Notes: generated by a model from the sequence alone, not told the origin. A DNA stretch of 64,000 bases from Isoetes taiwanensis (GCA_021234155.1 JAJEKV010000051.1:7354761-7418760), one strand, 5' to 3'; counted from the first letter of the stretch, positions 24,101 through 34,000 are shown. Program-made: numbers and translations.

Positions 24101-24169
24101 TTACAACTAAAAGAGTGCAATTTAGAAAATGATTGGGAATTGGAATATCAGGATCTTTCTGCCTATTGA
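21137..24169 (+). CDS. PLS-class pentatricopeptide repeat protein, intronless, 1010 codons
   Basis: PPR proteins bind organellar RNA one base per repeat; PLS-class members usually serve in mitochondrial or plastid RNA editing. The frame is open throughout and built of repeating units of about 100 residues. Nine such P-L-S triplets can be counted by their conserved 'W.AMI.GY / G..KEAL.L..M' element, for example 'VVLWTAMITGYAKCGDGKEA' (about residues 175-194) and 'IVSWNTMIAGYAHHGDCKES' (about 870-889). The intervening 'ALIDMYAKCGN.EDA..VF' type segments are equally regular. The last unit enters the usual C-terminal segment ('HYSCMVDTLGRAGHLMEA') but then diverges. The E/E+ and DYW domains that normally follow are missing, so the protein would need a partner deaminase or is C-terminally truncated. 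The first ATG has no strong N-terminal targeting peptide, so an upstream exon is possible. Codon pattern is uniform with no stops, supporting a live gene. Confidence 0.9.
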   Translation: MSITFSYAPAHLLHIQGCGDRKALKEEKVIYDYVTKTVSLYKVSTLNIVISMYAGCRGIGNAQMVFDSINEHNLLSFSAMIGGHIKSGHGNQAIELFQQMKVEGMRPDKVTFIYALKACSNLGSSELGKWVHASILNEKFELDIFVGTTLVDMYAKSGNISYARQVFDRMYAHDVVLWTAMITGYAKCGDGKEALRLYMKMQEEGLKANRVTLLSALGACGSIAHGHEGKREHACILKFGWEADVSVGNTIIDMYTKSGNIEEAHLVFLTMPMWDVVTWTVMIAAYGHYENGSNALLLFMEMMQHGVHPNRITFSSALSACTCMSSLAQGKRVHATIISAGCNADVVLANSVIDMYGKCASLHCAREVFDRVIGRNVVSWNTIIGSYIGRGKTKEACVFLWEMQHEGVKPDSITLLNVLIASPGLKDIERIHSYVASTNYNSDVVVKSVLVDAYAKRGNVDAARQVFDNMFINIVSWTSAIRKYDPIGDEVLGAMEEKGVKLIKFALINILNACAAVGAFEKAKQIHAYIVGTDHELNAFVGSALIDMYCKCGSRGDAWALLNRLGLNNLIFWNALISGCLLYGKDKEAFYVFEQLQIEGIKPDKITLVNLLSACANMAALEHTKYCHAQIVQGGYNSDVHVASTLVHAYAKCQSMADASLVFGSMQTHDVMSWTAIISGHARHYDRPGILKLLAQMKKEEVDPDNLTFVGVLNACANLEEGKWIHACILGATCETDCIVASLLIDMYFTCGCIEEAWWVFHHMPVHDVIIWNAMIAGHVQHRCEAEALKMFEWMQQKGVRSNHALLVSILNACASIMALGRGKKIHLEIVRSGMEANSSVSSALVDMYAKCGNVADAHKVFERMPEHDIVSWNTMIAGYAHHGDCKESLELFEKMQQERLRPNGITFMAILSACCHGGFIDEIRFYFDLMSRDVDIIPTEKHYSCMVDTLGRAGHLMEAQNVIVGMPSQPSSMVWRVFFTVRKIHESLQLKECNLENDWELEYQDLSAY

Positions 24170-25258
24170 TTCTTTGCAAACATAGATAAATGAACAAATC
24201 AATAACTAGTAAGCTTTGGGAATGCAATAACTGCTCAGTCAAACAATGAAGATCTTAAGGCCAAGAATGTTTCTTGCAACTGGAAGTTTTGCCATTGAAG
24301 ACTCCTCTATCATTTTGCAATATTACCAGGCATTATATATACGTTTTCCTGGACAAAAGCCTAGAAAAGAGTGGTCTTTAGAACAGGACCGTCAAATAAG
24401 GAAGGACTTCACCTGGTCCTGTATTTGCAGGCGCCTGTTATTGTCATATCTAATAGTCTATAATAATTATGCTGTGAAAGTCTTCTTCATACAGAGGAAT
24501 TCAAGGAAGGGTGTGGTTCCTTATTCAGTTTGAACAGAAAGAATATGTCATAGCCAGTCAAAGCATCTAGCCTAGTAGATCCGCATGTTCAAAAGAACTC
24601 GAAAGCCTGTTTATTGCGACCCTGCTACAACTGGAGATTCACAATATATTGAAGGATTTGGTTGCAAGTGCCCACAGCTAGAAGAATAGCTAGATCCCTG
24701 ATTGAGTACATCCTTGCCCGCATGTTTAAGTATCTTCATCAATGCCACAGACAGTGGCTATGGGACTAGATTTGCATGCATACTCTTCTGCAAGGATGAT
24801 GTACATCTGCAGCTCGTCACCGTGGCAGCGTCTACTAAAGCGAAAATAATTGTTATGGGTCATGGCACAATCATGACCGTTGGTTATTCTACAATATATC
24901 AATTGAGTCTTCGTTTCTTTCGGTGGTGTTACAGGTCACCGGTCAAGAAACATTCCCTGTGTTACAGGTTCACCGGTTAAGAAACAGTTCCTAACAGAGC
25001 AAGAAGATCAGATTATACAAAAATTCGGACAACCTAACAGAATAGGAAAGATCTGAGAGCTCGAGATTTGCAACGTGACTCTCCAAAATATAGAAGACTT
25101 CTGCAACCTGGCTATGGCATCAGATTCCCTCCCCAGATTTCTTCAATTGACATATTGTATGATTCCCAGTTAGCTGCTCCTGGCTAACGCCGGTCGTAGC
25201 TAAGCCGGGAATCACATCCCCGATAGCTTTCCCTTATACATCATAGATCACAATTTAA
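24170..25258. other. No gene recognised downstream of the PPR gene
   Basis: Should include the PPR 3' UTR. A direct duplication of 'gtgttacaggt..caccggt..aagaaaca' lies at 24927-24990. A short frame at 24702-24980 has weak resemblance to a retrotransposon RNase H, but not enough to call. Confidence 0.4.
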
Positions 25259-25275
25259 GGCCCTTTTTCCACGGC
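25259..25275 (+). repeat. Harbinger left TIR
   Basis: 'ggccctttttccacggc', directly preceded by TAA. It is the inverted counterpart of 28385-28401, with one mismatch. Confidence 0.92.
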
Positions 25276-25317
25276 GTCTTATTTATGGCTGTCACATAAT
25301 TATAAGGCATGTCATAC

Positions 25318-25417
25318 TTAAGACATGTCTTAAAATCCATTACATTATTATAAGACACGTCTTATTGATATAAGACGTGTCTTATATTTCCACTACACAA
25401 AAATAAGACATGTCTTA
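25318..25417. promoter_or_regulatory. Subterminal palindromes of the Harbinger element
   Basis: Four copies of the palindrome TAAGAC[A/G][T/C]GTCTTA: 25318-25333 (within TTAAGACATGTCTTAA), 25351-25364, 25371-25384 and 25404-25417. One imperfect copy lies near the opposite end, at 28293-28306. Clustered subterminal repeats are where transposase or its Myb-like partner usually binds. The role is inferred; the palindromes are plain in the sequence. Confidence 0.75.
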
Positions 25418-25474
25418 TTATTAAAAACTATATTATAAGCAACAAAAATATAAACTCTTTATAAAGCAACATTT

Positions 25475-26794
25475 TTAGTCGTCGTCTAAATCCATAGGAG
25501 AATGATGAGTATTGTATAAAGCTTTTGCCAACGCATCCCTTCTTGCAGTGTCTTCTAGAACTAGTTCTTCCTCAACATTTTTCTCATTCCAATTGTCCAT
25601 TCCATTCTCATCAGCCTCCTGAGGGTTCTCATTTGGGTGTGCACTTACTGCACCTAGTTCACGTAATGCATCCCTTGCACTTGCCTCATTTTCTTCTAAC
25701 TCTGCGGCTGCCTCAGTGACCCAATCCTCATCAAATGCCTCGTTATGTATAATGCATAAATTATGCATTACCAAACAAGCAGCTACAACAATTGGTACAT
25801 GCTTTAGATGGGTCTCTGTCTTCTTCAATAGTATGCGAAATCGTGCTTTTAGTATCCCAAAGGCCCGCTCCACTGACATTCTAGTGCTTGATTGGATGAA
25901 ATTCCAATGTTTTTCATGATCCTTAAATCCAGTACCTTTGTTGATAAATGGTGTCAATAACCAAAGCCTAGGAGTGTATCCAGCATCACCAAGCAAACAA
26001 TAGTTCTTCATTTCACCAGACTCAAATTTAGCATAAGCTGCTCTTCTTTGCATTAAAGCCCAATCGTGCATGCTTCCAGCCCACCCAATATCATAGTCCC
26101 ATATCAAGCATCTCGAATCCACAATGGCTTGCAGAAGTATAGAATGGAACCCTTTCCTATTGTAATAGTCTGCACCATGGTCAACTGGAGCTGTGATAGG
26201 AATATGACTGCCGTCTACTGCTCTAATTACATTTGGAATGCCTTGTTTTGCCTCATATGCAATAGCGAACTCTTTGCACTGCTTTTCATTTGGCCAATGT
26301 AATCCACAGTGCAATTCTCTCCTTTTTAGCTTGATAGCTCGACTAAATTCTAAAACACATCTATGCACTGTTGTAGTGCCAACTCCATAAAGTTCTGCTA
26401 CATAGTCCAGTGTAGATCCAGTAGCTAGGCGTGTCAATGCAATGGCAACCTTTTTTGGCACTTCTATTGCCATACGCATATTGGTATCTCGTTTTAAAAG
26501 AACAGGGTGCAAAATATCACAAACCCATTGAAACCTCATTCTTTGTCGAAACATTCTATCTGTGTGGCTCAATGATAGAATGTTCTCGTAGAAGCCCTCG
26601 ACCCGCTTATGCACCCAACAAGTAGGCTTAGCCCTCTTCATGAAAGGCATATAGCTTACTAATTCAATCACCTGCATACACGCCTTCATATATCTTGTTG
26701 ACGGCCGTGCATCACTAGGCCTCAACAACTCTAGCATGATGAAAATGTGAAGTGCTTGGCAAATTTGAAGTAGACCCTTCATAGTCAGATCCAT
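25475..26794 (-). CDS. PIF/Harbinger transposase (DDE superfamily 4), 439 codons
   Basis: This nuclease cuts and joins the ends of Harbinger elements; plant domesticated relatives are ALP1/HARBI1-like. The helix-turn-helix region lies around residues 110-150 ('VAIALTRLATGSTLDYVAEL'). The catalytic domain carries the three expected acids: D in 'VDGSHIPI' (about residue 192), D in 'LLGDAGYTP' (about 269), and E in 'SVERAFGILKARF' (about 309). The frame is uninterrupted and of normal length (400-450). The acidic C-terminus ends 'HHSPMDLDDD'. It is transcribed toward the left TIR, as expected for a two-gene Harbinger element. No missing catalytic residue was seen, so this could be a working enzyme. 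Confidence 0.93.
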   Translation of the reverse strand: MDLTMKGLLQICQALHIFIMLELLRPSDARPSTRYMKACMQVIELVSYMPFMKRAKPTCWVHKRVEGFYENILSLSHTDRMFRQRMRFQWVCDILHPVLLKRDTNMRMAIEVPKKVAIALTRLATGSTLDYVAELYGVGTTTVHRCVLEFSRAIKLKRRELHCGLHWPNEKQCKEFAIAYEAKQGIPNVIRAVDGSHIPITAPVDHGADYYNRKGFHSILLQAIVDSRCLIWDYDIGWAGSMHDWALMQRRAAYAKFESGEMKNYCLLGDAGYTPRLWLLTPFINKGTGFKDHEKHWNFIQSSTRMSVERAFGILKARFRILLKKTETHLKHVPIVVAACLVMHNLCIIHNEAFDEDWVTEAAAELEENEASARDALRELGAVSAHPNENPQEADENGMDNWNEKNVEEELVLEDTARRDALAKALYNTHHSPMDLDDD

Positions 26795-27056
26795 GCCGAA
26801 GGATATGACCTATAGATGTTGAAGCAAATAAACACATTCAGCGCAAGTAGAGCATCAATAAATAGAGAATGGTTAGTGCATATGGAAATGAAACAAAACA
26901 TTGCAATAATATGACTTGGAAACAATAAACTAGTACTACATTGGAAACACAACTAATGAGAATGATTTGACATTTGAAAAACACTTGTTACATTTGCATA
27001 ACAACAAAGTTGACTATTGGCAAATAGAAGACTAGTTTGACAACTCAAAGTGGCAA

Positions 27057-27343
27057 CTACTGCAGTTTCTCAAAAAGACCTTGCAAACTTTGAGATATTC
27101 CCTTGAGCATATTCAATTTCTCCTTCTCTAGTGCAAGGTTATCATCCTGGGTTCAGTCATCCTTTTAATTGCCAAAGCAACCTCTGATGCTGCACCTTTT
27201 GCTTTTCTTTTTTTCTTTGGATTTACATTTTTTTTCTCATCTGGTGTCAACCCCTTACCCCCATCTTCTTTGTCAATGTTTGTCTTACTACTCTCCCCAC
27301 CTTCTGTCTCAACATTGTCAACCTCTTCCGTATTTTCTGCCAT
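27057..27343 (-). pseudogene. Harbinger second gene, 3' remnant (Myb/SANT-like ORF)
   Basis: From the ATG at 27343 the minus strand encodes an acidic then strongly basic linker ('PKKKRKAKGAASEVALAIKR', a likely nuclear localisation signal). After a one-base shift near 27145 it encodes the amphipathic C-terminus 'LNMLKGISQSLQGLFEKLQ', ending in TAG at 27059-27057. This is the typical tail of the Myb-like partner protein of Harbinger elements. The DNA-binding Myb domain should lie upstream (to the right), but that stretch is replaced by repeats. Confidence 0.6.
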
Positions 27344-27349
27344 GGGTGT

Positions 27350-27880
27350 GTTAGCGTCAATGGCAAAACCATTGATATTTTGACAAAACCATTGGTATTT
27401 TAGCAAAACCATTGGTACTATTGTAAAAACCATGCAAAACTATTGATAGAAGAAGGCTTTTCTAAAAACCATTGATAGAAGAAAATACTTTTCTTGATAG
27501 TGCAGTAAAAACCATTGATAGAAGAAAAATCTGCCATCACATACTACTGCCATCACAGACTACTGCTGAATTACACAAGCATTTTTGACGTACAGAAGAG
27601 ATCATTACAGAGAGGTAATAGTTCCGGATCTGAGAAAAGACAGTAGAACAGATAGTAGAATAACAGAGGTCTTCCGGAATGCCTCCAGAGGTCGGATTTA
27701 CAGATAGTAGATACCAAAAGTAGAATTTACAGAGGTCGGATTTACAGTAGCAGAGGTCGGATTTACAGTAGAATTCCGGAGCACAGTAGATTTACAGTAG
27801 TAGAGGTCGGATTACACAGAGTTAGGATTCAACATAGAGTTCTGGAATCAAGAGAGAGTTCGGATTTTCAGTGGGTTCCA
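27350..27880. repeat. Degenerate tandem repeats inside the Harbinger element
   Basis: Two repeat types: 'aaaaccattg' with TGATAGAAGAA extensions (at least seven copies, 27360-27525), and 'agaggtcggatttacag' (at least four copies, 27665-27805). They occupy the place where the first exon of the second gene would be expected. Confidence 0.65.
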
Positions 27881-28384
27881 GATAAAAGACAGACAAATTC
27901 TCACAAATACCTTACCTTCTACAAACTTCTCCGACCTGCAAGCTTCTCCGTCCAATCCAAGCTTCTCCGACCTGCAATCTGATCAAATCACCTCCTGATT
28001 TTCTTATATACTATCTGCATGTTGGGTTTCCACTCCAATCGAGTAGAAACGAAACATCACTGGCCTTTCCGCTGCCAAGTCGAAGTTTTTCCAGCTCTGT
28101 CGATTCCATTCCGGCCCTGCCATTCCGGCCCTGCCTCTTCTGCTTCTCTGCTTGTTTTTGGCAACTTTTTTTTAGGACATCCGAATCATGCGGCAGAGAA
28201 GCTCCCGGATTGGTTTGAAGATCATACCTTATTTTGTGGCGGGGGGTTTCCCCCAGAGTAAAATGAGACTTTGTAGTTGTACGGACGTCTTTTAAGACAT
28301 GTCGTAAAACGTTCAGTGGAAAAACCATAGTGTCATATTTTCTTACGTGGCCCAATCACGGCAAGCTAATTATAAGACAGCTAT

Positions 28385-28401
28385 GCCATGGAAAAAGGGC
28401 C
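28385..28401 (-). repeat. Harbinger right TIR
   Basis: 'gccatggaaaaagggcc', directly followed by TAA. Confidence 0.92.
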
Positions 28402-28636
28402 TAAGAGGAAGGAAGCAAATATTTAGAAAGTTGTCATCTTTATTGAATTTTTGAAGGAAAAACGGTCGTGATAATGTTCATGGCCATGCCATGATGGCTA
28501 TGCAAAAAAAATAGCTCCATCAGATTTCTTTCACTACAAAGTGTGGGATGCTAATCAAATAGGAAGATATCTTTAGCGTTGAAATAGGACAATGGAATTT
28601 CCGGATGGTGCGAGGCACTTAGAGTATTATTATGAA

Positions 28637-28664
28637 CTAGTGACAGTGCCCAGCATTGCTGGGC
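28637..28664 (-). mobile_element. Helitron-type 3' terminus (minus strand)
   Basis: Read on the minus strand, the hairpin 'gcccagcaatgctgggc' (28664-28648) is followed after 7 nt by CTAG (28640-28637) and a host T. It shares the GCCC.GCAA..GGGCAC core with the ends at 19.3 and 59.9 kb. The 5' end would lie to the right; a TCTCTATAA-like start near 29296 is possible but unproven. Confidence 0.55.
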
Positions 28665-30369
28665 ATCAGTTAGGGGCCTGTGAACGTTTTGGAATGAATT
28701 CGTGGTCCTTCTTGAGTGTTGAAAGCTAGCACATTCGTTGCTCTTTAGAATGCCCACATATTAATTCAAGGATTGTATTCTACTAAAACAACTGCATCGA
28801 CAAAGGCATGTAGATTAATATGGATTTGAGCAGAACAAATATACAACTATCTAGAGTCCATCTTGCTCCAACCTTGTTCTTGTTTGAAGCAATGCCTTGA
28901 TACAAAAAAAGAAAACAATTCTACCTACAAAATTTGGACAGGATAACAGATCACCAAGATGCTAAATCAAAAAAACATAGTCTATGCATAATTTGGAAGG
29001 GATAACAGATGAGCAAGTTGCTAAATCAAATAAACATAGTCCCATGCATGGTACAAAGAAGTAATCTTAGCTATCTCTCTCGCAAAAGTGATATTTGTCT
29101 CTAAGTTATACCACTTCATATTATATTTACCTCATTGTAGATCTAAAGCATGCACGCAATAATGCTCATCTTGAGCATATGTTTATGCAAGGTTAAAACC
29201 ACTTCTCCCTTGGTGCAATGGCTTATAATGTCATACTTAACTCAATGTTCATTCTAAACATCACTTGCCATTAGCTCTGCTTGCTATAATTTATAGAGAA
29301 GCTCCATAAAGTTTTATAAATTTTATAATGACAGACATATTTTTCATATAGAACATCCACCGGACCTACAATAGGCATCTTCTCCACATCAACATGACTT
29401 GCAAAGATAATAGATACATTGTATTGGAATTGCATGCTGAATAACACTTTCACTAGCACATAATACTTCATCGATACATGGGTCTTTCCATTTGCAGCCA
29501 AAGACGAAAATACAAATTTGTAGCTTAGGACCTTGAAACGTGCATCTGTCATATTGACAGTATGGTAGTAGACATTTGAATAATATTATACAACAATAGC
29601 TATCAATATGACAATTTCGCAATTTTCACCAAGATGTCTATATGGTTATGCCTATTGGTATTGGCACTTGGCAATAAACTTGATGCTTTCTGTACATTTA
29701 AGAGCAAAGCACTTACTATTTTCATGGTAAATGACATTTGGAAATGTCCAATCTACATTTCCAATCTAACAGTCCCTTTGTCCTCTTAGCCCAGTTTAGT
29801 ATGGAATTGAATTCTTACATGCCTCAATGTTTATCTCTACCACAATAACTTTGAATCGAATATCATGATCATGTGAAAGGTAAAGCCAAATTTTAAGTTG
29901 TCAAAGGATCATCACAACATGATTATACATTATCAATGATGCCTGGGCAAAAGTTGTTAATGCATGGTAGCGTATTAGTCTTTTCAAGAAGTGTTATATA
30001 CAACTCCCTCTCACCTTCATCTTAGACCAATAAATAATGTCGCATGGCCAACACATAAGGCAAGGCTATAAGGAATTTATCCGCCTAAAATCCCTCTCTA
30101 TGTTGTTGTCCCATGAATGAACTCGCAACTTTGGAAATAGTTGATTGAGCTTTGCATAGACAATGGTACAACCACATCCCCTTGAAACACCCATTTGTGG
30201 GCTCAATTTTATAACATCCATGCAAGTTGCTTTTCAGTTGTTTATTGCTTTCTTTCCTGGTCTTATGTCAACCCAATTGTAAAGAATGTTGGAATATTAG
30301 AGATTTGCACGATGATGGTGGGAAAGTGAGGCAAAATGTTATTGCAAGCAAAAATCGAAAATAGAAGCG
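28665..30369. other. No gene recognised
   Basis: AT-rich. A roughly 60-bp segment is duplicated at about 28927-29045 ('ggataacagat..gcaag', 'gctaaatcaaa.aaacatag'). Short frames have no recognisable domains. Confidence 0.4.
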
Positions 30370-30499
30370 TTGGTAATGGTGGGCGTGTGGCAAAATGTAA
30401 TTCCTTATATTTGTCTACACATTGAGATTTGTTTTTGGTAATGGTGGGCGTGTGGCAAAATGTAATTCCTTATATTTGTCTACACATTGAGATTTGTTT
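30370..30499. repeat. Perfect tandem duplication, 65-bp unit
   Basis: Two back-to-back copies of a unit beginning 'ttggtaatggtgggcgtgtg'. They appear identical, indicating a recent duplication. Confidence 0.85.
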
Positions 30500-30603
30500 T
30501 TTTAATGAATGCAGTGTGGTAGGTAACTGTAAGTTCATCAGATTGCCTAATAAATGCATTGCCTAATCTTGGTAGGGGATGGTTGTAAACCATAATATTT
30601 GAT

Positions 30604-30824
30604 AGGAGATAAAGATAAATAGATAGATAGTAGTTTTAACGTCACGCCACTAGGCAGCATCCAACTGGACATGTGACCACACACCACACTACATTGCTTG
30701 GTTGGGCCCTACATTGCGTCTGTTGGGATTTGACCCCCAACAGTACTGAGTGCGATTCTGGACGGTCTCGAACTCGAGACCACATTGCTAAGGAACTAGT
30801 GTGTTACCACTAGACCAAACGCCC
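30604..30824 (-). mobile_element. tRNA-derived SINE, near full length
   Basis: On the minus strand the element starts near 30824 with 'TTGGTCTAGTGGT' (pol III A box) and continues with 'GAGTTCGAGACC' (B box, about 30770). A tRNA-unrelated body ends in 'GTGGCGTGACGTTAAAA' and a (TATC)n-like simple tail (30604-30632). Two other copies of the same 3' end occur at 50.5 and 57.4 kb with different simple tails (TTC)n. The 3' end also resembles the 3' end of the LINE copy at 54.1 kb. Confidence 0.85.
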
Positions 30825-31779
30825 AAGAATGGAACATAGATAGACAAATTTTTTGGCATAAGTTGGTTATAATAAAGCTTAAGTAGTATCTGACCGGCTT
30901 GAAGTGGAAATAGTCAACTTTATCATTAGATGGGAAGAACAAATCGGATTTAGACGAAGGCATATCTCCATTGTGGTTATTTATAATTGTAGATGGGTAG
31001 TTACTTACCAAAGCCATACTGTATATGATGAGCATGCATGCATTGCGATCAGATCAATGTCAAAGAAGAGAAATCTTCATTATTATTGCCTCTTCTGGGC
31101 TTTAGCGACTTCTGTTACATGGTATATAATAATCTTGAAATCCCAAAATGGCCATATTTCAAAGCAATGCCATTGCAAGAGCTGAAAAAGAGAAAGAACA
31201 GATCATACCTCTCTGCATAGCCAAGGGCCAAGCTAGCTTAGAAAAGAATAGGAAGTCTAGCTCTAGCCATCTAGCATTACAATATGCAGCCAAAACCACA
31301 TAACCAACCGACTTAATAGTTTGCCATCATCTTTCGACTGGCAGGTCTTGAATAACATCTATCCAAAAAAAATTCTTGAAATTTCGAAAATGGTGATAAG
31401 TACTGCTACCAGTAAAAGGTTACTCAATCTACAAAATAGGCCCGTGGAAGCATTTCAAAGTAGACACTACCTCAACATTTTAATTACGAATCCCAAGACA
31501 TTCAGATATGGGACCTGGGTGCATGCTTGACATTTCTATTAAGTTCAACTACTTAGCAAACCTATGAATGGCATCAAAGTCACCTGCTTACTTGTAGCTC
31601 GTTGCATTCTATATTGCTTGAATGCATAGAAGTTAATATTCAACCTGAAGACAAATAAAAATATACCATGAACACAAACAAAAATACACCATAACTTCAC
31701 ATCACCATTCATGAAAATTGTGAAGCGCTAACCATGTTTGAGTAGATACAGTATATAACAGAAACCATAATTGTGTCTA
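30825..31779. other. No gene recognised
   Basis: Short plus-strand frames (30904-31220, 31321-31530) lack recognisable domains. It could be intron or flank of the ATG16-like fragment to the right. Confidence 0.4.
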
Positions 31780-32412
31780 TCAAAAAGACAGAAATTCGCC
31801 CTGGTTGAAAATGCGCCTCCTGTAGTTCAAGAAAAGCCAGATGTTATAGATAACTCTCCTTTTAGAATAAAGAAGATAAATGTCTTCCAGATTAATTCTT
31901 ACCATGGCAGATGAGATTGATTTTAGCAGACTGCTCAAATAATTCTCAAGACCTGTATCTGAACAGAACAACCGAATGCAGTCTGAACTGAAAATTTCTT
32001 TCTTTCTATATCTAAGCCTTAAAAGCAAAGCTGGATTTATACTTGGAGCTTCCAGTCGAATCTGTACAGAATCCAGAAACACCTCCACCACCTCCACTTC
32101 ATGTGTATCTCTCCTCCAAACATAAATACCGATGTCAACGGATCCTGAAGCAACATATCTTTCATATGCACTCATAGCTGAGCAATTCCAGTTAGTTGGA
32201 ACTCTATAACCTGCTGCTCTGAAACTGTCACAGACCTCCATCGTTCGCAAATCAAACATGTTCAAAACATTATCTCTGCCACTGGTAAGTATCATGAATC
32301 TGCCATGTGATATAGATACAGATGTGATCCCCGGTGAATGAGCTGCAACTTCATTTGCCAATTTCCCAGATCGGAGATCCCAAAAGCGCATGTTCCCATC
32401 AACGAATTACAA
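31780..32412 (-). pseudogene. ATG16-like WD40 fragment (autophagy protein)
   Basis: About 100 residues at 32412-32090 match the style of the plant ATG16 WD40 propeller: 'MRFWDLRSGKLANEVAAHS', 'ITSVSISHGRFMILTSGRDN', 'LFDLRTMEVCDSFRA'-like, then 'RYVASGSVDIGIYVW'. ATG16 binds ATG5-ATG12 and directs ATG8 lipidation at the phagophore. The frame stays open to 31780, but the part after 'YVW' is not WD40-like and is probably intron read-through. Upstream (right) the similarity stops abruptly near 32412, and no coiled coil or other blades are present. It is therefore a partial copy: either one isolated exon of a gene extending beyond recognition or a captured fragment. Blade spacing and the 'SGRDN' and 'ASGSVD' motifs support the family call. 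Confidence 0.6.
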
Positions 32413-32577
32413 TTGCAACGAACTCCACCACAATGAATTACAATTGCTGAATGAACTCCACTACAGCTGAAGAAGGAAGCGCCCTATTTTTTCTTAACAC
32501 GACCGTCGGATCTGCAGCTCTAGATCTGAGCCGTTGGATCTAGGGTTGGGTCCAACACTTACAGTAAAAATTTATAA

Positions 32578-32620
32578 TACAAGAAATTTATCGCGGCGGC
32601 CAGGGCCGCCGCGAACATTT
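32578..32620. repeat. CACTA-like terminal motif with GC hairpin
   Basis: 'tacaagaaatttatcg' followed by the hairpin GCGGCGGC-CAGG-GCCGCCGC and 'gaacattt'. A diverged copy lies at 46069-46112. Plant CACTA elements often begin CACTACAAGAAA and then a GC-rich inverted motif; the opposite end was not found. Confidence 0.35.
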
Positions 32621-32733
32621 GTCTTTATCAACTTGATGTCAATTCTAAACTCGATGGAGGACATCTCAAAATGAAAATTTGAAATTCAAAAAAAAGATGT
32701 AGTTGAAGAGAACTAAATTTTTGTTTCATTGCT

Positions 32734-32775
<42 letters not shown>

Positions 32776-33799
32776 TTGCACTATGGCCTATAGAATAGTA
32801 AAGCGAGTTAATCACTTTCTTTCAAATATGCAAACTATTGAGTCATTTGCAACATGCAGCAAAACAAAGCTACAGATGTCAAGAATGGCTTCAAATTAAT
32901 GTATGCAATGAGACCTTTTCAAGGTAAACTTTAGCAGCCTTGTTGGTTAACATAATCTTTCCTTTCTCAACAATAATGAATCATCAACTGATTAAAATTG
33001 GACAGAAAAACTACCTATATTATTGGGGACTTCTCATTTGCTTCAAACTTTGGAAGGCCACTGGAATTGTCGGTTCAAGTTTGCTTATGCTTCAGTAAAT
33101 TCTCAGCAAAATACTTGCCATCAAAATCAAGATCAACCAGCTTACAGATAATTGTCATCCAAATCATTTCAATCCATAAATTTTTCTCGCTCTTATTCGA
33201 TCAGCCGTATCAAAGTATTTTTCCTGAATCGCCTGTTGGCTTTCCAGTATCATGGCTCGATTAAAGAGCATAGGCTATCACTCCCTGTCATATGCTGTCA
33301 TAGATCTTGAAGGTCTTTACATGCTTGCTTGGCGAAAACGATTGCCAGACTTCTAGAATCAAGACAAAAACCAAAGCATCCCCTGTGGCAAACAAAAGAT
33401 TTACCTCACTAAGTTTGTAGATCCCAGCGCGGCTATGCCCAAGAGGTTGATGCATGAAATAAAAGAAACCTAAAACTATATAGGAAAAATATTCCTACAA
33501 GTAAAACACAGAGAGAACAGAAGAAATAAACACTACAAGTGCCCAACAGGGGCGCTACTCTAGAAATATCAAGCTACACTAACCACCCATCTGAGTTCCT
33601 GCTGGATCCGTTGTCATTTGGTGCTTCCATCTTCCCTGGACTTGGCGCTCAGCTCGGGACACACCGGTAAAGGTGTTTGGCAAAGGTGGGCGCTCAGCTC
33701 CTGCTTCTCTTGGACGATTTTGGGAGTCAATCAGGGCTAGGGGTCAAGTTGGTGACCCAAATTGGAACTTCCCATGCTGGCCAATCGAATTAGGCCAGG
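32621..33799. other. No gene recognised; long poly(A) run
   Basis: An uninterrupted A35 run at 32738-32772 suggests the tail of a plus-strand retroposon. A short plus frame at 32998-33264 lacks a domain. 'ggcgctcagctc' occurs twice (33645, 33689) in a GC-richer stretch next to the retrotransposon. Confidence 0.4.
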
Positions 33800-33989
33800 T
33801 GGCGCTCCCCTAAATAGCCAATTAGTCCAATTCAAATAATTGGATAATTATCCTTTAATGGTTAATTTAACATAGCTAATTAAATCCCTTTTAGGTCAAT
33901 GTCAAAATACCCCATGGTGGCGTACCTTTGTTGGTGACGTGTCAGCATATTATTTATACGTATTCCGTATAAATACATGGAACGTCACA
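33800..33989 (-). repeat. 3' LTR, 190 bp
   Basis: Matches the 5' LTR at every position except four mismatches, all in its outer 12 bases (33802, 33803, 33810, 33811). On the minus strand it begins TGTGACG after the polypurine tract and ends CA. Confidence 0.92.
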
Positions 33990-34000
33990 TTCTCCCCACC
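33990..34000 (-). other. Polypurine tract
   Basis: On the minus strand 'GGTGGGGAGAA' immediately precedes the 3' LTR's TGTGACG. This is the plus-strand primer site used in reverse transcription. Confidence 0.85.

Larger units (their letters stand above)
25259..28401 (-). mobile_element. PIF/Harbinger DNA transposon, complete from TIR to TIR
   Basis: A 3143-bp element bounded by 17-bp inverted ends that match at 16 of 17 positions, and flanked on both sides by TAA (25256-25258 and 28402-28404), the 3-bp TWA target duplication of the PIF/Harbinger superfamily. It carries an intact DDE transposase frame and, further right on the same strand, the 3' part of the usual second (Myb-like, DNA-binding) gene. 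Several AAGAC-type palindromes lie just inside the left end. The second gene is broken and lacks its Myb domain here, so transposition would need a helper supplied elsewhere. Confidence 0.92.

Noticed and set aside
24702-24980. Ty1/copia RNase H remnant
   Set aside because: Only a short 'VAASTKAK'-like similarity. No catalytic residues or neighbouring RT.
30764-30824. A functional tRNA gene
   Set aside because: A and B boxes are present, but the acceptor stem does not pair and a long SINE body with a simple repeat tail follows.
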